DNA of 64,000 nt from Scleromitrula shiraiana (GCA_028455995.1 JABELC010000002.1:3100001-3164000); one strand, 5' to 3'; positions 34,292 through 46,145 are shown, numbered from the stretch's first letter. Numbers and translations: made by a program. The notes: generated from the sequence alone by a model not told the origin.

Positions 34292-36302
34292 TTAACCCCG
34301 TCGTGAGTTCCTCTGACGAATTTCAGCTCGCCAGATGAAGTAATCAACGGCTCTCCTTCGGATGTATTGGCTGATTCCCGTCATACTGAATATGCGATCA
34401 ATTTCGTGTTCTACCAAATCTCGAAGCTCCTGGTTCCCTCTATAACTACCGTCTCCTCCTGGAAAGCGTTGGAGGATACTTCCATAATTTCCGTGCCGAA
34501 TTTCCACAGTCTCTATAATAGCATTGATATGGTTTCGGACTCGCGCCTCATAATTTCTATCTTGCAGTTCTCGTGCAGCACGTGCCTCTTCTACGCGTCG
34601 ACGCTCTTCTAATTCAGCATTCAGTCGAACTAGTTCTTGGCTTTCCCGGATCAAGCGCTCTATCTCAGGAGCAACAACTCCTTGATCCCTCCGTATGCTA
34701 TCCTGTATTTCACGCTCTGTCTGGTCTCTCCGGAGCTGTGCCACCGTATTGGTATGGTGGCTGATACTTGTATTTCCTGGGCCCCATTCAGTGGAGTTCT
34801 CGGAATCGTACATCCCCAACTCCCGAGCTATGTTGCGGTAGCCATGGGTCCAGAATTCAGATTCACCACTATTGTCGATCAATAGAGATATATGATCCCC
34901 ATTAATCATCCAATTGGCACGACAATAGGGACATTTGACTCTCCTATGATCCCTATGTTCCTGCAAGATCCATGGGTCCATACATTCCTTGTGGACGTTT
35001 TTCCCGCAACCTGCTTGGCACCAGACGAACCTTTCTTCCTTTTTGAAGGCCTCCATGCAAATTCCACATTTACCCTTTTTGGTGGACTCTCGTGCTCGAT
35101 TCGTGTAGGTGAACTGGCTTACTGGAACACGTAACATGTGCTCCAATTCGTCCAAGGTGAAAGATGTTTGCCATGCAAGTGGATCTATGAGCTCTAGGAT
35201 ATTCCTCAAAACCTATTTACAAAAGTCAGTGTTTAGTCGATGTTACTTGATAGATACAGACAAGGTTATAGTAACTTACATTCACAAGATGCACGCATGT
35301 AAATCCATGCTTTCCCATTGGACAATTACAACCTGGATTCTCATTGATCGTTACTTCGTATAAATTTCCAGTTGAGCCCACAATGGTATAGACGACCATT
35401 GTTGATGGTTTATTCGCATCACGCTTGTAGGATAGTAATGCCATGCGATGTCGTGACAATCGATCTCTGATCTTCGTGTACTCAGACGAGGGTTGTGCAA
35501 GCCATGGAGAAGCGCAACGTGCTCTCGTCTTGAAGTAGTCAGGATGAGTATACATGTCTTTTCTTCGCTTGAGATCCAATTCAGCTGCTTCCAAAACTGC
35601 CTTTTCTATCATTTCTCCATTTGGTGCGGATGTGTACTCCTGAGTAGACGAACTTGCTAAGCTTTGTTCCTCTGCTGCACCTTCAGGGTCGGCACCATGG
35701 TCGGTAATCTCTGAAGATGAAGAAGGGACTTCTTGTTTGATGACAGGTGCCACCTCGTCATGTTCCAACACCTGATCATCTTGGGCTTCATTAGTCTCTG
35801 ACGTTGTTTCGTCTGCCTCATCAGGGGTATCTTCCCCTTCCTGTTTGATTGAAGGCGGTGCTGGGGATGACGGCGGAGAAACGACTGCTGGATATTCGAT
35901 GTCAAGTGCCACCTCAGCAGGATTCAAGTTTTGATTCTCTTCGGCTGGATTAGATTCCGACATCTCTTCGTCGGCTCGATCAGGAGAAACTGATCGTTCT
36001 CGCTCAATGGCGGGTGGGGCTGGGGCAATCGGTTGAGGTGCCGGAACGGCCTGCTGTCTACGTCTATTCGATTGTTTTGGCTTCTTTATGCTAAGTTGAG
36101 CGCTACCCCGGAACACTCGACCTGATCTAGTCGTGCTAGGTTTAACTCCCGTTTGATACGACCGACCTGATCTAGTCTGGCCGATAGCACTGATCATAGG
36201 AGCATTATCGTTAGATTTAGCTCTTTTATTCGAAGAGGAAGTTTCGTCGTCGTTATTGCCGCGTTTGTTGCCAGCGAGAGGTGCAGTTTGAAATCGAGGC
36301 AT
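34292..36302 (-). CDS. SWIM and RING zinc-finger protein, likely E3 ubiquitin ligase
   Basis: Two exons, 36302-35280 and 35212-34292, with a 67-base intron (GTAAGT...ATAG), give 647 residues. The first 230 residues are disordered, Pro/Glu/Ser-rich, with basic nuclear-import-like patches (NKRAKSN, KKPKQSNRRR). A SWIM zinc finger follows: Cys325-x-Cys327-x8-Cys336-x-His338. A RING finger spans Cys390 to Cys438, with CGIC, CQAGC, HKEC and CPYC as ligand pairs. The last 150 residues are Arg/Glu-rich and helical. SWIM plus RING in this order occurs in E3 ligases of the MEX/ZSWIM2 type, so ubiquitin transfer is the likely role; substrates are unknown. The intron falls exactly between the SWIM and RING parts. 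Confidence 0.82.
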
Positions 36303-37189
36303 CTTAAAAACTGATGCTTTGTAGTTGTAGGAGGTAAGTAATGCTATCGGAGAGTACAGTTGATGTGATGATCGGAAAGCAACAAAGAATACACCGGGGT
36401 ATATGAATTTTCGTAAATGATTTTGTTTCGATGAAATGCTTCACAAAAGAAGATGTCGATGAAGAAAGTAAGAAGATTTGAAGTCGTTGCTATGATCGAG
36501 TTCTTCTGAGTCTTTCAAGAAAATAAATTTAGAAGAGGAAGAAGAGGAAAGATCAACGAAGAAGAACTTGCTAGAGGTTTAATAGCAAATTTTGTACAGG
36601 ATACTACAATACGGGGGAGCTTCAACGCAATGTAATGGTGATGAAAGAAAAATGATTGAATATGTTTTTTGTTCGACTTTGAGTGAATATATATATAGGT
36701 ATTTTAGCATTCATTCACATAACAGAAAAGATATATGAATAACAAGAACATGAGTTGCAAATTCGATGTGACCTAACATAAATGACTTATTTGGAGGATG
36801 TAAGCTAATAAACCGACGGGTAGAGTAGTCAGAATATGGGGTGGTGTAATTGCTGCAAAAGGGTATTTTGAGGATATACTTTTCGTGCATAGGGGGGGTG
36901 TTTTGAGACACTGGAACTAACGAGTATCTGAACATATTTCCTAAGAGAATGATCAACAGATCCGGAAGCAAAAAACTACATGATAAATAACAGAACAAAA
37001 TAACAACCACCTCAATACTCCCCTCAAAAACCATATATTGAATCCCCTTTCCCACAAGCGACGGACGACGTGGTACAAATTTATCCACACGCAGTGTCAC
37101 CCTATCAACCCCACCTTCCCGACTCCAACCGTTAGCATCAACAACAACACCTCTCCACACCCCTCCATCCACGCACCCTCAACTTACAA
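36303..37189. other. Divergent promoter region
   Basis: 887 bases between the SWIM/RING gene and the YCII-domain gene. Purine-rich tracts (GAAGAG) lie near 36530-36560 and a TATATATATA run near 36690-36698. No supported gene. Confidence 0.4.
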
Positions 37190-37992
37190 ATGTCATTTCT
37201 CCTCCGCAGCCGCCCATCTCGTTCCTTGAACCTCAGTAAAATCAACTTACTCAATCCTCTCTCGGCCTCTTCAAATATTAGAATCAGAAGTATGGCTTCC
37301 TCCGCAGCAGCAGCGCCAAAATTCGAATGGCTTGTTATATTACCTGATAATGAGGGTGCTTTGGAGAGGAGAGTTAGTGTTAGACCGTATGTATTTGATT
37401 TTATTTGAATTGGCAGCTTTCGCTCTGGTGATTTGGCTGATACTTTTGTAGAAAACATTTTGAGGGTCTTAAAACTGGTCTTGAAGCTGGATTCTGGAAG
37501 ATGGGCGGTATGTAGATTATTTCTTTCCTTCTTTTAATTCCTCGATGTATAAATGATTAGATTTAATCAAAATTGAACGAATAAGGTTTGGTTTAATGAT
37601 ATATGGTCATGTTCTTCCCTAAGGACAGACATGTTCATTCTGGGGAGAATATCTAAACAAACCACCAACCCCAATGCTTCTGAGCTCTCCAGAAATCTAT
37701 AAAGATAACCCAACAAAACTACTAACACAAAATCCCAGGAGCAATCCTCGATGAAGTCCCCAAAGAAGGCGAGAATTTGAAATTCGCTGGTAGTGCCATG
37801 ATTGCCTTGGCAAGTAGCAAGGAAGAAGTTATTGAAGTATTGAAGAAGGATATCTATGCTGAAAATGATGTTTGGGATTTTAACAGGGTGAGTGATGAAA
37901 TTTGTATGAATGTGGTATGAAAAACATTGGAATTGACAAGAGAATAGATTCAAATTTATCCATTCAAGGCGGCATTTAGGAAGGAAGCTTAG
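37190..37992 (+). CDS. YCII-related domain protein, 148 aa
   Basis: Four exons, 37190-37386, 37452-37507, 37739-37887 and 37948-37992, join in phase to give 148 residues. Introns are 65, 231, 60 bases. After a 45-residue Arg/Ser/Leu-rich leader, which may target mitochondria, comes a compact domain starting FEWLVILPDNEGALERR and containing KHFEGL and GSAMIALASSKEEVIEVLKKD. This matches fungal YCII-domain proteins, small ferredoxin-like folds of unclear function. A second ATG at codon 35 (MASSAAAAPKFEW) could start a cytosolic form. The 231-base second intron is unusually long for this window. Confidence 0.8.
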
Positions 37993-38746
37993 TGTGTTTC
38001 GATTGTTTGCATACGATTTCAGAATAGCGATAGCATGCAATGAGATGTTTGCAGCAAGGTGAATGATTGCATATCTATATTATGCGATGGTGTCTCACAG
38101 TTTTGCAATCATGATTGTGAGAATTTATGCATATCATATTTGTTGTTCAGTCTTCTTATGGCCATTTACTCTCCTCAGACCTGATGCCCAGCGTTGCTTG
38201 CAACTCTTCCCGTTAGTTCGTTATGCAAACCAGCATAGTATGGGAGATACTAGCAAAATAAAAGCAAGTCACATAATAGTAGAAAAACCCGTTGATAGTG
38301 TATGCATCCGAAAATTGGAGGGGGGGCATGGTTTGGGTGGACGGAATAACGGGCAAGGATTTGCTAGTTAGGGGAATGAAGAATTTGCAACAATTTTGCT
38401 TGAACAAATAAGCCAAGTTGGACAAACAGATATTGATGGCGGGATTGCTGTTGACACTGGTCCTGGCAAAGCTATCTCAATCAAGAATATTCAACACACA
38501 TTTGTTGCATCTCCGGAAAGCTCCTCAAGCCTAGAAAGCGGTAGGTGAAACCCCCAAAATCCACATCACCCACATTCACAAGTTGTTTATACATCGGATG
38601 ACTTGGCGCCAGTAAAATTCAATCGGAGAACCTCATAAATGCTTGCCTATCTATGGAAGCTACCCTACCAGCCCAATATTGCACCGAGGGAAAGTATACC
38701 GTGGCCATGCATTTGAAAGTACAGACAGGAAAGAGAAGAAACGAAT
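37993..38746. other. 3' flank between convergent genes
   Basis: 754 bases without a supported gene. Confidence 0.4.
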
Positions 38747-39303
38747 TTAGTCGAAAAGACCGAAGCCCATATCCTCGTCGGACTCCTCCTTTGCTATAGA
38801 AATGGTTAGTATAAGATTTTTAATGAGACAATTAAGAAGGTCTGTGAGTGAACGTACCCTCTTCCTTCTCCTCTTTCTTCTCCTCAGCTGGGGCAGCAGC
38901 AGCATCGGCTGAAGCAGCACCTCCAGCAGCAGCTGGGGCGGCTCCACCACCGGATCCAACGTTTAACAAAAGATCCTTAACATCCTTTCCCTCAAGAGCC
39001 TAGAAAATTTCCAACCATCAGCATTGATAACCCCATCGAATATAAGGTTTCCAAATCGCGTACCTTGGCGAACAATGAAGTCCAGATTGGCTCAACGTCC
39101 TCAACACCGGCGGCCTTGATGAGAGTTTGTAATTTGTCGGCCTGTTAAATTTTCAGTCAGTCAATTATCCACCAAGTCGACCATATATTTTAGTCTCGAG
39201 AATGTAGGAATGAAACAGGATTCGGAATTCGTACAGTGACTTCGACACCGTCATCGGCGAGGATGAGAGCTGCGTAAGAGCTGGCGAGTTCTGCGTTAGA
39301 CAT
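38747..39303 (-). CDS. RPP1: 60S acidic ribosomal protein P1
   Basis: Component of the ribosomal stalk that recruits and activates translation GTPases. Four exons: 39303-39235, 39141-39064, 38999-38858 and 38793-38747, giving 111 residues, the normal P1 size. The helical N-terminal domain (SNAELASSYAALILADDG) binds P2. A flexible Ala/Gly hinge and a Glu/Lys run follow, ending in the universal stalk tail EESDEDMGFGLFD. Three introns in a 336-base coding sequence fit highly expressed ribosomal protein genes in fungi. The last exon encodes only the acidic C-terminal tail. Confidence 0.97.
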
Positions 39304-40136
39304 TTTGAATATCTGAAGAAAAGTTAATTAGTACAATGCGCAAAAGCGATTCAATCTTGAATGTTGAGATGCGACGTACCGACAGGTGGTTGTGATGTCG
39401 GAGTGTTTGCTTGAAGTCAACGATGTTGGAAAGATTTCAATATGTAAAAGTTCGTGGGAAGGTTTTTGGGAAATTCAAATTGTGCGTGACTAATACAGAT
39501 AGGTTTGAAGTTTTAGGTTTTAATTGGCTAACAAGCGAATATCACGGGAACCCTCCCCTCCATTTGGGATCAATCATCGACATTTGTCAGTACATATGGA
39601 AGTTCTTTTGAATTCGTGGTTTTCTACTGAAACAATTATATTGTAATCATTCCCATTGATTGATTCTTGAAGGATGCTCTTCAGATTTCTCAATATCCTT
39701 TCTGCCCAGGTGATTACTGTTGTTGTTCTCAAGCAAAATGGCGGAACGTAACGAGCGGGCGGGCGAGCATTACTCAACACTCAATGTTCATATGGTTTAC
39801 CGTAGCTGCAAACCTGACAAGGCTGAGATTGAACTCCGCAGGCAAGGGTATCTCTATCATAGATTTCTTTGTAATATGCCCCGCCATCTTTGAACCAATA
39901 AGATAAGGAATGACATATAGTTCTATTGCGATCATCCATCTGAAGAGTACATCATACAACATAGCATCAAACAATCCAATTATTTGGTATAATTTATTAA
40001 TAAAACTCAATTAAATCAATCTGATTTGTCTATTACACTTTCATCGTCAAAATATACGACCGCACGATCAAACCCTTCAAGCTCTAATAGAAGCGATATC
40101 AGAAGATAGATATCAAAAACAAGCTCAACCCCCAAC
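39304..40136. other. Divergent promoter region, RPP1 / DUF2408 gene
   Basis: 833 bases with outward-facing genes on both sides. No supported gene; two short open frames overlap without motifs. Confidence 0.4.
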
Positions 40137-41729
40137 ATGACGGATACTCCATCACATCCACTTCCCCTCGATCCTCGCGAACAACCTATACTAGAGAGTC
40201 TTCAATCTATAAGGGATGAGTTGACTCTATTAAAGCAAGATAGATCATCATATGTTAAGGCTGCGGATGTTCTCACTCTTTATGATAAAACCGTGGATCA
40301 AGTTAAGCTTCTTAATGAGATAAGAGCCGATAAGCCAAACGAGCAGAACCGAGGTTAGTTATGATGGTGGGATTGATGTATATTGTATTTGCTGACGAGG
40401 AGGATGTTTCTAGTTGATCGCATATTGGATGGATGCTTTCAGTTACTTTCTCTATTCTTCATGACCATCGGGAAAACAAATGAAGCACCCGCAGCTTATT
40501 CCCTCACATCTACGATCAAGCGCTTGTTGGACCATTTGACCGAAGTCGATTTATACTCTGCGAAAGATTTAGCACATATCTCACATACTCTTGAAAGACT
40601 TGGTGGAATTGTGAAGACTGCAAAGGCTAAGGCATCATACTCTCCGAAGCTTATCACACTTCTGAGTAATAGAATTGAGATCTGCAAGGCATCTCTATCG
40701 AATTTGGAGAAACGATTAGGTCGACATGGGGAATTGACAACGATTCATGAGAAAATTATATCAATATTAAGGTGTATTTCTTTGGCAAATACCAAGAGCA
40801 AGGTGAGTCAATTTTACGGGCAGATGGAATTTCATACTAACCAAAAATCAGTTCTCAACCTCGGAAGTAACCAAACTCCAGAATCAACTAAAAGAAATTG
40901 ATGCAAAGAGGGTCGATGGGAAGTTTGTTGATGATGAGGGGAAAGTTCTACCAGGAAATGATGAGGTTTGTGAACATTTAGAAAGATGTTTGATGTGGGC
41001 ACAAATTGTTTTGACCAGGTTCGTAGTAGCATCTCTTGAAGCAATTATATCATCTGATACTAACTTTTATACAGGAAAGGACAATTTCCGGAGGCTTTTA
41101 CTGTACCCTACCATACTTTAGTCGAAATCCGTAACAAGCTCGAGAAGCTATCTTTGACCCAAGCGTGGTCATTAAGAGAAACGGATTTATATGACTTCCA
41201 ACGACAGCTAGACAAATTTGACGAGAGTCGTGTAGATGGAAATTTTGTCGATGCGGAAGGAAACTTTGCAGAGTTATACGTTCAAAGGGTATGCTACTGA
41301 CCTCACCCAAGGTTTATGTCCGGTGCTAACTATATCAGACATTACTTTATTTGATCAGACGGAGTTACGCATATATCTATTATCTGATGGTTTCCTCCGA
41401 ACCAGTATCCGAAGCACTCCTTCCCGTTTATAACCAACTCCAAACTTTAAAAAGGTGTCTCGTTGAAGTCAAGAACTCTGGGGGTGTTAGCTCACCAAGA
41501 GAACTGTATCCATATAGCATGAAGGTGAGTAGACTTCTATCCATTCCTTATGTTATATGCTAATATTATGATTCAGTTGAACTCTATAGATAATATGAGA
41601 GTTGAAGGGAAGTTCATGGTGGGATCGGACATACCTGAAGGTCAAGGTAGTGTAAATGATCTCCTAGCGGATTGCTTCGAGCTCAGTTATGATTTACGCG
41701 TTGCTGCCGAATCGGAAAACGAGGAATAA
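40137..41729 (+). CDS. UPF0662 / DUF2408 family protein (Cub1-like)
   Basis: Six exons, 40137-40353, 40414-40802, 40852-41018, 41075-41288, 41339-41524 and 41577-41729, give 441 residues; all junctions are in phase. The protein belongs to the fungal DUF2408 family, whose yeast member (YPL260W, Cub1) has been linked genetically to DNA repair and the proteasome; molecular function is unknown. It is almost wholly helical. Repeated motifs are visible: DGKFVDDEGKVLPGNDEV in the middle, DGNFVDAEGN later, and EGKFMVGSD near the end. The last suggests internal repetition of a RVDGKF-type unit. No membrane segment or targeting signal. Introns are 48-60 bases. Confidence 0.85.
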
Positions 41730-42347
41730 GAGAATGAAAGGGTGTTTATTGCTTGGCGCGAGATAACATTAGGGAGGAATTTATTAAAAAGGCGTTGGGA
41801 TTTATGGTTTCCTTTCGTTCACTGCCTTACATTGTTATTGCGAGGTAACTTGTAAGATATTTAAATGAGGTATAGGAAGGAGGGCGGGCATAAGGTCAAC
41901 AGGATATTGGGAAGGTACCACAAATATTGAGAATGGCTGGTGTTTAGTCTAATTACTTGTCTAGTTTGGGGAGTATCGAATATGATGTGAATTATCATTG
42001 TTTGAAACTATGTGTGCTTCTTTAAATCCCCACGGAGATTTTCTATGGGTTTCCTCGTCCGATAATCTTTCATCATTGAGACATGCATTGAACGAATCTT
42101 TGTAGCTAGTGTAAATGGCTCTAGATATTCGGAGCAGTCCTGTCCATTCAGCTCCCCATCGACCCGGCATGATCTTTTACCATGCGATCACTCTGGAGCA
42201 TTCTCAGCTCCATGGTTTCATACCCCAACCCAATCTACGAACTTCCTTCCGTTCTTCGGAGGTGAGTGCACCCAACTACACATTCCCATCCATGAATATG
42301 CGGTCCTCCAAACCCTATATGAGTTTCTCCTCGCTACCAAAACTATC
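41730..42347. other. 3' flank between convergent genes
   Basis: 618 bases without a supported gene. Confidence 0.4.
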
Positions 42348-42863
42348 TCATCTAGCCTTCATCACACTGACATCCTCAATCGCACCATCCCCACTACTCT
42401 TCCCACCCACCTGTCCCTCTACCTCCCCAACCATCCTCTCAATGATCTTCGCTTTCGCCTGAGCCCTCTTCAACCTATCATCAAAATCCGAAACCGCATC
42501 CTCCGTATTCTCCGTCGAAAGACTTTCTGCCTCCGCTAATGCATAAAATACTCTAACATGTTTTGCCAGTCTTTCATTCTTGGATAAATGAGGTAATTTG
42601 GAGGTAGATATATTAGATTCTTCCCCCTTTCCTTTTACTTCAGCAGGAGTAGGTTTTTGAAACGAAGGAACTCGATTACTCCATACGAGAGATTTTCCAT
42701 GTAGACGGCCCATTTCAACATATTTTTCAAATCCCTTCTCCAGTCCAAAGGTGCGTCCTTCGATTCGTCCGGATGTTATTCCATCGGATAGTCCGGCTTT
42801 GTACCCGTCATCGTAGAATTGCTCTTCCAGTCCAAGGACTTCGTCAAATGGATCGAGGGACAT
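42348..42863 (-). CDS. LTO1: Lto1, adaptor for iron-sulfur delivery to Rli1
   Basis: Single exon, 171 residues from the ATG at 42863 (MSLDPFDEVL); an upstream in-frame TTG is not a normal start. Lto1, with Yae1, links the cytosolic iron-sulfur assembly machinery to the ABC protein Rli1/ABCE1, needed for ribosome recycling and biogenesis. The family signature is visible at residues 20-50 as repeated Gly spacing: DGYKAGLSDGITSGRIEG followed by FGLEKGFE and GRLHG. The remainder is charged and less conserved. The Lto1 C-terminus often ends in Trp for contact with the iron-sulfur machinery; here it ends in Lys-Ala-Arg, so that feature is not present in this reading. It diverges from MES1 across 371 bases. 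Confidence 0.82.
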   Translation of the reverse strand: MSLDPFDEVLGLEEQFYDDGYKAGLSDGITSGRIEGRTFGLEKGFEKYVEMGRLHGKSLVWSNRVPSFQKPTPAEVKGKGEESNISTSKLPHLSKNERLAKHVRVFYALAEAESLSTENTEDAVSDFDDRLKRAQAKAKIIERMVGEVEGQVGGKSSGDGAIEDVSVMKAR

Positions 42864-43234
42864 CTTTGGGTGGTTTGTGATGTCTAATTTGGACAATAGG
42901 TTGGATGGAAAGGCTCAAAAAGGCTCGCTTACATAATCATTCCTATCAAAGAGCTATGCGACAATTCTATTAATGGATATATTCATTACATTGAGGATAT
43001 GAAGTTACTTTGTAGTTTCTCTCATTACACTACTCTGAAACTTTTTGACATTGCATTGTAAATAAGTTAAGTGCCTCCAAGTTTTAGAAGTGGTATCTTT
43101 GAGAATCTCAGCCTCGTCCTCCAACCGCCCGCTAAAAATTTCCCCTCCAAGGCTTTGACTCACACTTCTCTCACAAATCCGCAGCGGGGTTCATTGGTCT
43201 CCTCGTTGTTTCTTACAAAAAAGTCAACAACACA
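42864..43234. promoter_or_regulatory. Divergent promoter LTO1 / MES1
   Basis: A 371-base spacer between outward-facing translation genes, holding both promoters and leaders. No individual site is recognised. Confidence 0.5.
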
Positions 43235-45190
43235 ATGGCGACTCCAAATATCATTCTACCCGAGAAAGGGAAAAATAACATTTTAATCACCAGCGCCTTA
43301 CCTTATGTTAACAATGTTCCTCATTTGGGTAACATTGTTGGTAGTGTTCTCAGTGCCGACGTCTTCTCACGTTTCAGCAAACTGAGAGATAGACCAACAC
43401 TGTTCATCTGCGGAACCGACGAATATGGAACTGCCACGGAAACCAAAGCTTTGGAGACTGGACAAACTCCCAAGGAACTTTGTGATGAATTTCATAAGAA
43501 ACATAAAGATGTTTATGATTGGTTTGAGATTGGATTCGATTACTTTGGGAGGACGACAACAGAACAACAAACGGTCATAGCACAAGATATCTTTACGAAA
43601 CTTTACAATAATGGGTACATGGAGGAACGTACAACAACACAACCTTACTGCGAGAAGCATTCATCTTTCCTTGCGGATCGTTTCGTTGAGGGTACTTGTC
43701 CCAACTGTCAATATGATGATGCGAGAGGTGATCAATGCGATAAATGTGGAAATCTTCTTGATCCCTTCGAGTTGATCAATCCTCATTGTAAGATCGATGG
43801 TGCTACACCGGTTCCTAGAGATACCACACACATATTTTTGCGATTGGATAAATGTCAAGCTGGCATTGAGAAATGGTTCAACAAATCCAGTGTCGAAGGA
43901 GCATGGCCAAAGAATGGTATTGCTATCACAAAGTCATGGCTTGATAAGGGATTGGAGGGTCGAAGTATCACTCGAGATTTGAAATGGGGTACACCAATTC
44001 CTTTACCAGGTTATGAAAATAAGGTACTTTATGTTTGGTTTGATGCTTGTATTGGATATCCTTCCATTACAGCAAACTATACAAAGGACTGGGAACTTTG
44101 GTGGCGCGATCCTGAGAATGTTAAACTTTACCAATTCATGGGAAAGGATAATGTTCCTTTCCATACTGTCATTTTCCCTGGATCTCAATTGGGAACTGGT
44201 GATAAGTGGACTATGCTTAATCATTTATCTACCACGGAATATCTCAACTACGAGAATGGTAAATTCTCAAAATCAAGAGGTGTAGGTGTCTTTGGAGATA
44301 CCGCAAAGGAAACTGGTGTTCCACCTTCAGTTTGGAGATATTATTTGTTGTCGAATCGACCAGAATCAAATGATTCGCAATTCGAGTGGGCAAACTTCAT
44401 TCAATTGAACAATTCTGTCTTGCTTGCAAATCTTGGTAACTTTGTCAACCGAGTTATCAAATTTGTGAATGCCAAATGTGATGGAGTGATCCCAGAATAT
44501 TCCTCAGATTACACAGAAGAATCATTTGACTTCCCCGCTTGGATCGCCGAAGTCAACGGTTTACTCAAGGAATTCAACGATGAAATGGAAGCCGTACATA
44601 TTCGCGCCGGATTAGAAAAGCTCATGCAAATCTCCACCTGCGGCAACAATCTCCTCCAATACCGCCTCGACAACGCCAATCTCGTCGAACGCCCCGAACG
44701 AACCCACCTCGTCATCGGTCTTGCCCTCAACCTCGCCTACCTCCTCGCATCTCTCACATCCCCCTTCATGCCCTCCACCGCCGACTCCATCGTGTCCCAA
44801 CTCTCCGCCCCTCTCCTATCCATCCCCGATAAATGGGACCACTCCGCTCTCAAAGGCGGCCACAAAATCGGCAAAGCGGCATACCTCTTTACGCGAATCG
44901 ATGAAAAGCAGGCGGAAGAATGGAGATCGAGATTTGGCGGGACGCAAGCGTCGAGATTGGCGGAGGAGGAGGCGAAGGCGAAGAAGAAGGCGGATAAAGA
45001 GAGGGATAAGGAGAGGAAAAGATTGAAGAAGGAGGCGCAGAAGAAGGAGGAGGCGGAGAAGAAGGCTGCTGCTGCCAAGGCTGCTGCTGCTGCGGAGGCG
45101 GCTGCGACGGTGGGTGGTGAGACGACTGAACTGCCTATGAGGGGTAAAGTTGCGGAGGAGCAGGCTTCACCACCTGCTGCTGCGCCTTAG
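43235..45190 (+). CDS. MES1: Methionyl-tRNA synthetase, cytosolic
   Basis: Charges tRNA-Met with methionine in the cytosol. Uninterrupted gene of 651 residues. The class I signatures are present: HLGN (residues 30-33) in place of HIGH and KFSKS (near 343) in place of KMSKS. CGTDEYGTATE, the four-cysteine zinc knuckle (CPNC...CDKC), WFDACIGY and the anticodon-binding helices are also visible. The last 100 residues are a Lys/Glu/Ala-rich extension, in the position where some eukaryotic enzymes have a tRNA-binding or complex-forming tail. The yeast-type N-terminal Arc1-binding domain is missing: the catalytic core begins only about 15 residues in. No mitochondrial presequence. The stop codon is followed directly by a T20 A10 tract. 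Confidence 0.96.
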   Translation: MATPNIILPEKGKNNILITSALPYVNNVPHLGNIVGSVLSADVFSRFSKLRDRPTLFICGTDEYGTATETKALETGQTPKELCDEFHKKHKDVYDWFEIGFDYFGRTTTEQQTVIAQDIFTKLYNNGYMEERTTTQPYCEKHSSFLADRFVEGTCPNCQYDDARGDQCDKCGNLLDPFELINPHCKIDGATPVPRDTTHIFLRLDKCQAGIEKWFNKSSVEGAWPKNGIAITKSWLDKGLEGRSITRDLKWGTPIPLPGYENKVLYVWFDACIGYPSITANYTKDWELWWRDPENVKLYQFMGKDNVPFHTVIFPGSQLGTGDKWTMLNHLSTTEYLNYENGKFSKSRGVGVFGDTAKETGVPPSVWRYYLLSNRPESNDSQFEWANFIQLNNSVLLANLGNFVNRVIKFVNAKCDGVIPEYSSDYTEESFDFPAWIAEVNGLLKEFNDEMEAVHIRAGLEKLMQISTCGNNLLQYRLDNANLVERPERTHLVIGLALNLAYLLASLTSPFMPSTADSIVSQLSAPLLSIPDKWDHSALKGGHKIGKAAYLFTRIDEKQAEEWRSRFGGTQASRLAEEEAKAKKKADKERDKERKRLKKEAQKKEEAEKKAAAAKAAAAAEAAATVGGETTELPMRGKVAEEQASPPAAAP

Positions 45191-45220
45191 TTTTTTTTTT
45201 TTTTTTTTTTAAAAAAAAAA
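45191..45220. repeat. T20 A10 tract after the MES1 stop codon
   Basis: Twenty T followed directly by ten A begins at the first base after the stop codon. The RNA could form a U-A hairpin. Confidence 0.9.
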
Positions 45221-46145
45221 GAGAAGATTAGGGATAGAAGGTTACTGGATTCATTCATGATAAGCGTTCGTTCGTGCGTGCGTTGTGTTGTGTGTTGTGT
45301 GTTGTGTGTTGCGTTCTCATTTGTAGTGGGTGATGAATGAATGGTGTTGGATGATTTGTTGAGCTAGTCGAAAGGGGTGGGAGTAGGGTTGAACGGAATC
45401 GAGATTTATTTGCTTGGTATGGTAGATGGACTTGCAAGATCTGGGATATGGGATATGGTGTTGGTGGGAGTGGGAGTGGGAGTGGGAGTGAGAGTGGGAG
45501 TGAAAGATGGAAATAGAGAAGGCAAGAACGAAAGAACGAAAGAACGAAAGAACGAAAGAAGGAAAGAAAGCGTATGTATTGATTCTATCAAGATATGATA
45601 AGATACAATGAGATACAATAAATAAATAAATAAGAGGATACATATATATAAATGAGAAGAAAAGATATTGTAGAAATGAATTAACTACCGGTGTTTCTCT
45701 CTTCGATTAGTTGATCTTGATCTTGATCTTGATCTTGAGCTTCATCTTGAGCTTATTTTTGGTATTACACTTCCCCAGAAGTATATTCAACCAACGATGT
45801 TGGAAGCGAGAAACTGGAGTTGAAGAGTGAGTTTTTTTTTATTATTATCATACAAATCCGCCAATATCATATCAATATCATATCAATATCAATATCAATA
45901 TCATCCGTCATCGTCATCGTCATCATCATTATTAATAAGAGAAAGAAAAAGCGAATTCCGAATACCATCCTTTCCATACATCCCATACATCCCATCCCAT
46001 TCCATCCCAATGTCCATAAGAAAATTTCATTATTCCTCCAACGCATCAATCCATGCAGTCAACATTAGCCCCCAACCAAACAACCATCCATACCATGCAT
46101 ACCATCCATATCATCTTCAACCACTCATCCAGCCATCAAAACATC
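45221..46145. repeat. Microsatellite-rich spacer between convergent genes
   Basis: Several simple repeats follow each other: GTTGTGT units near 45280-45311, GGGAGT units at 45464-45502, the eight-base unit GAACGAAA at 45525-45570, TTGATC units at 45711-45738, and ATATCA/CATCGT units at 45858-45925. Open frames in this stretch are repeat artefacts. Confidence 0.8.

Noticed and set aside
36711..37172. 153-residue open frame on the - strand
   Set aside because: It overlaps the promoter and leader of the YCII-domain gene, has biased composition and no motif.
42864..42896. Eleven-residue N-terminal extension of Lto1
   Set aside because: It would start at TTG; the ATG at 42863 gives the family-typical start.
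44612..45078. Antisense and alternate-frame open frames over the MES1 3' end
   Set aside because: Shadows of the Lys/Glu/Ala-rich tail of methionyl-tRNA synthetase.
45377..45643. Overlapping open frames rich in Val-Gly, Arg-Lys or Ser-His repeats
   Set aside because: They are translations of microsatellites between two convergent genes and have no independent coding signal.
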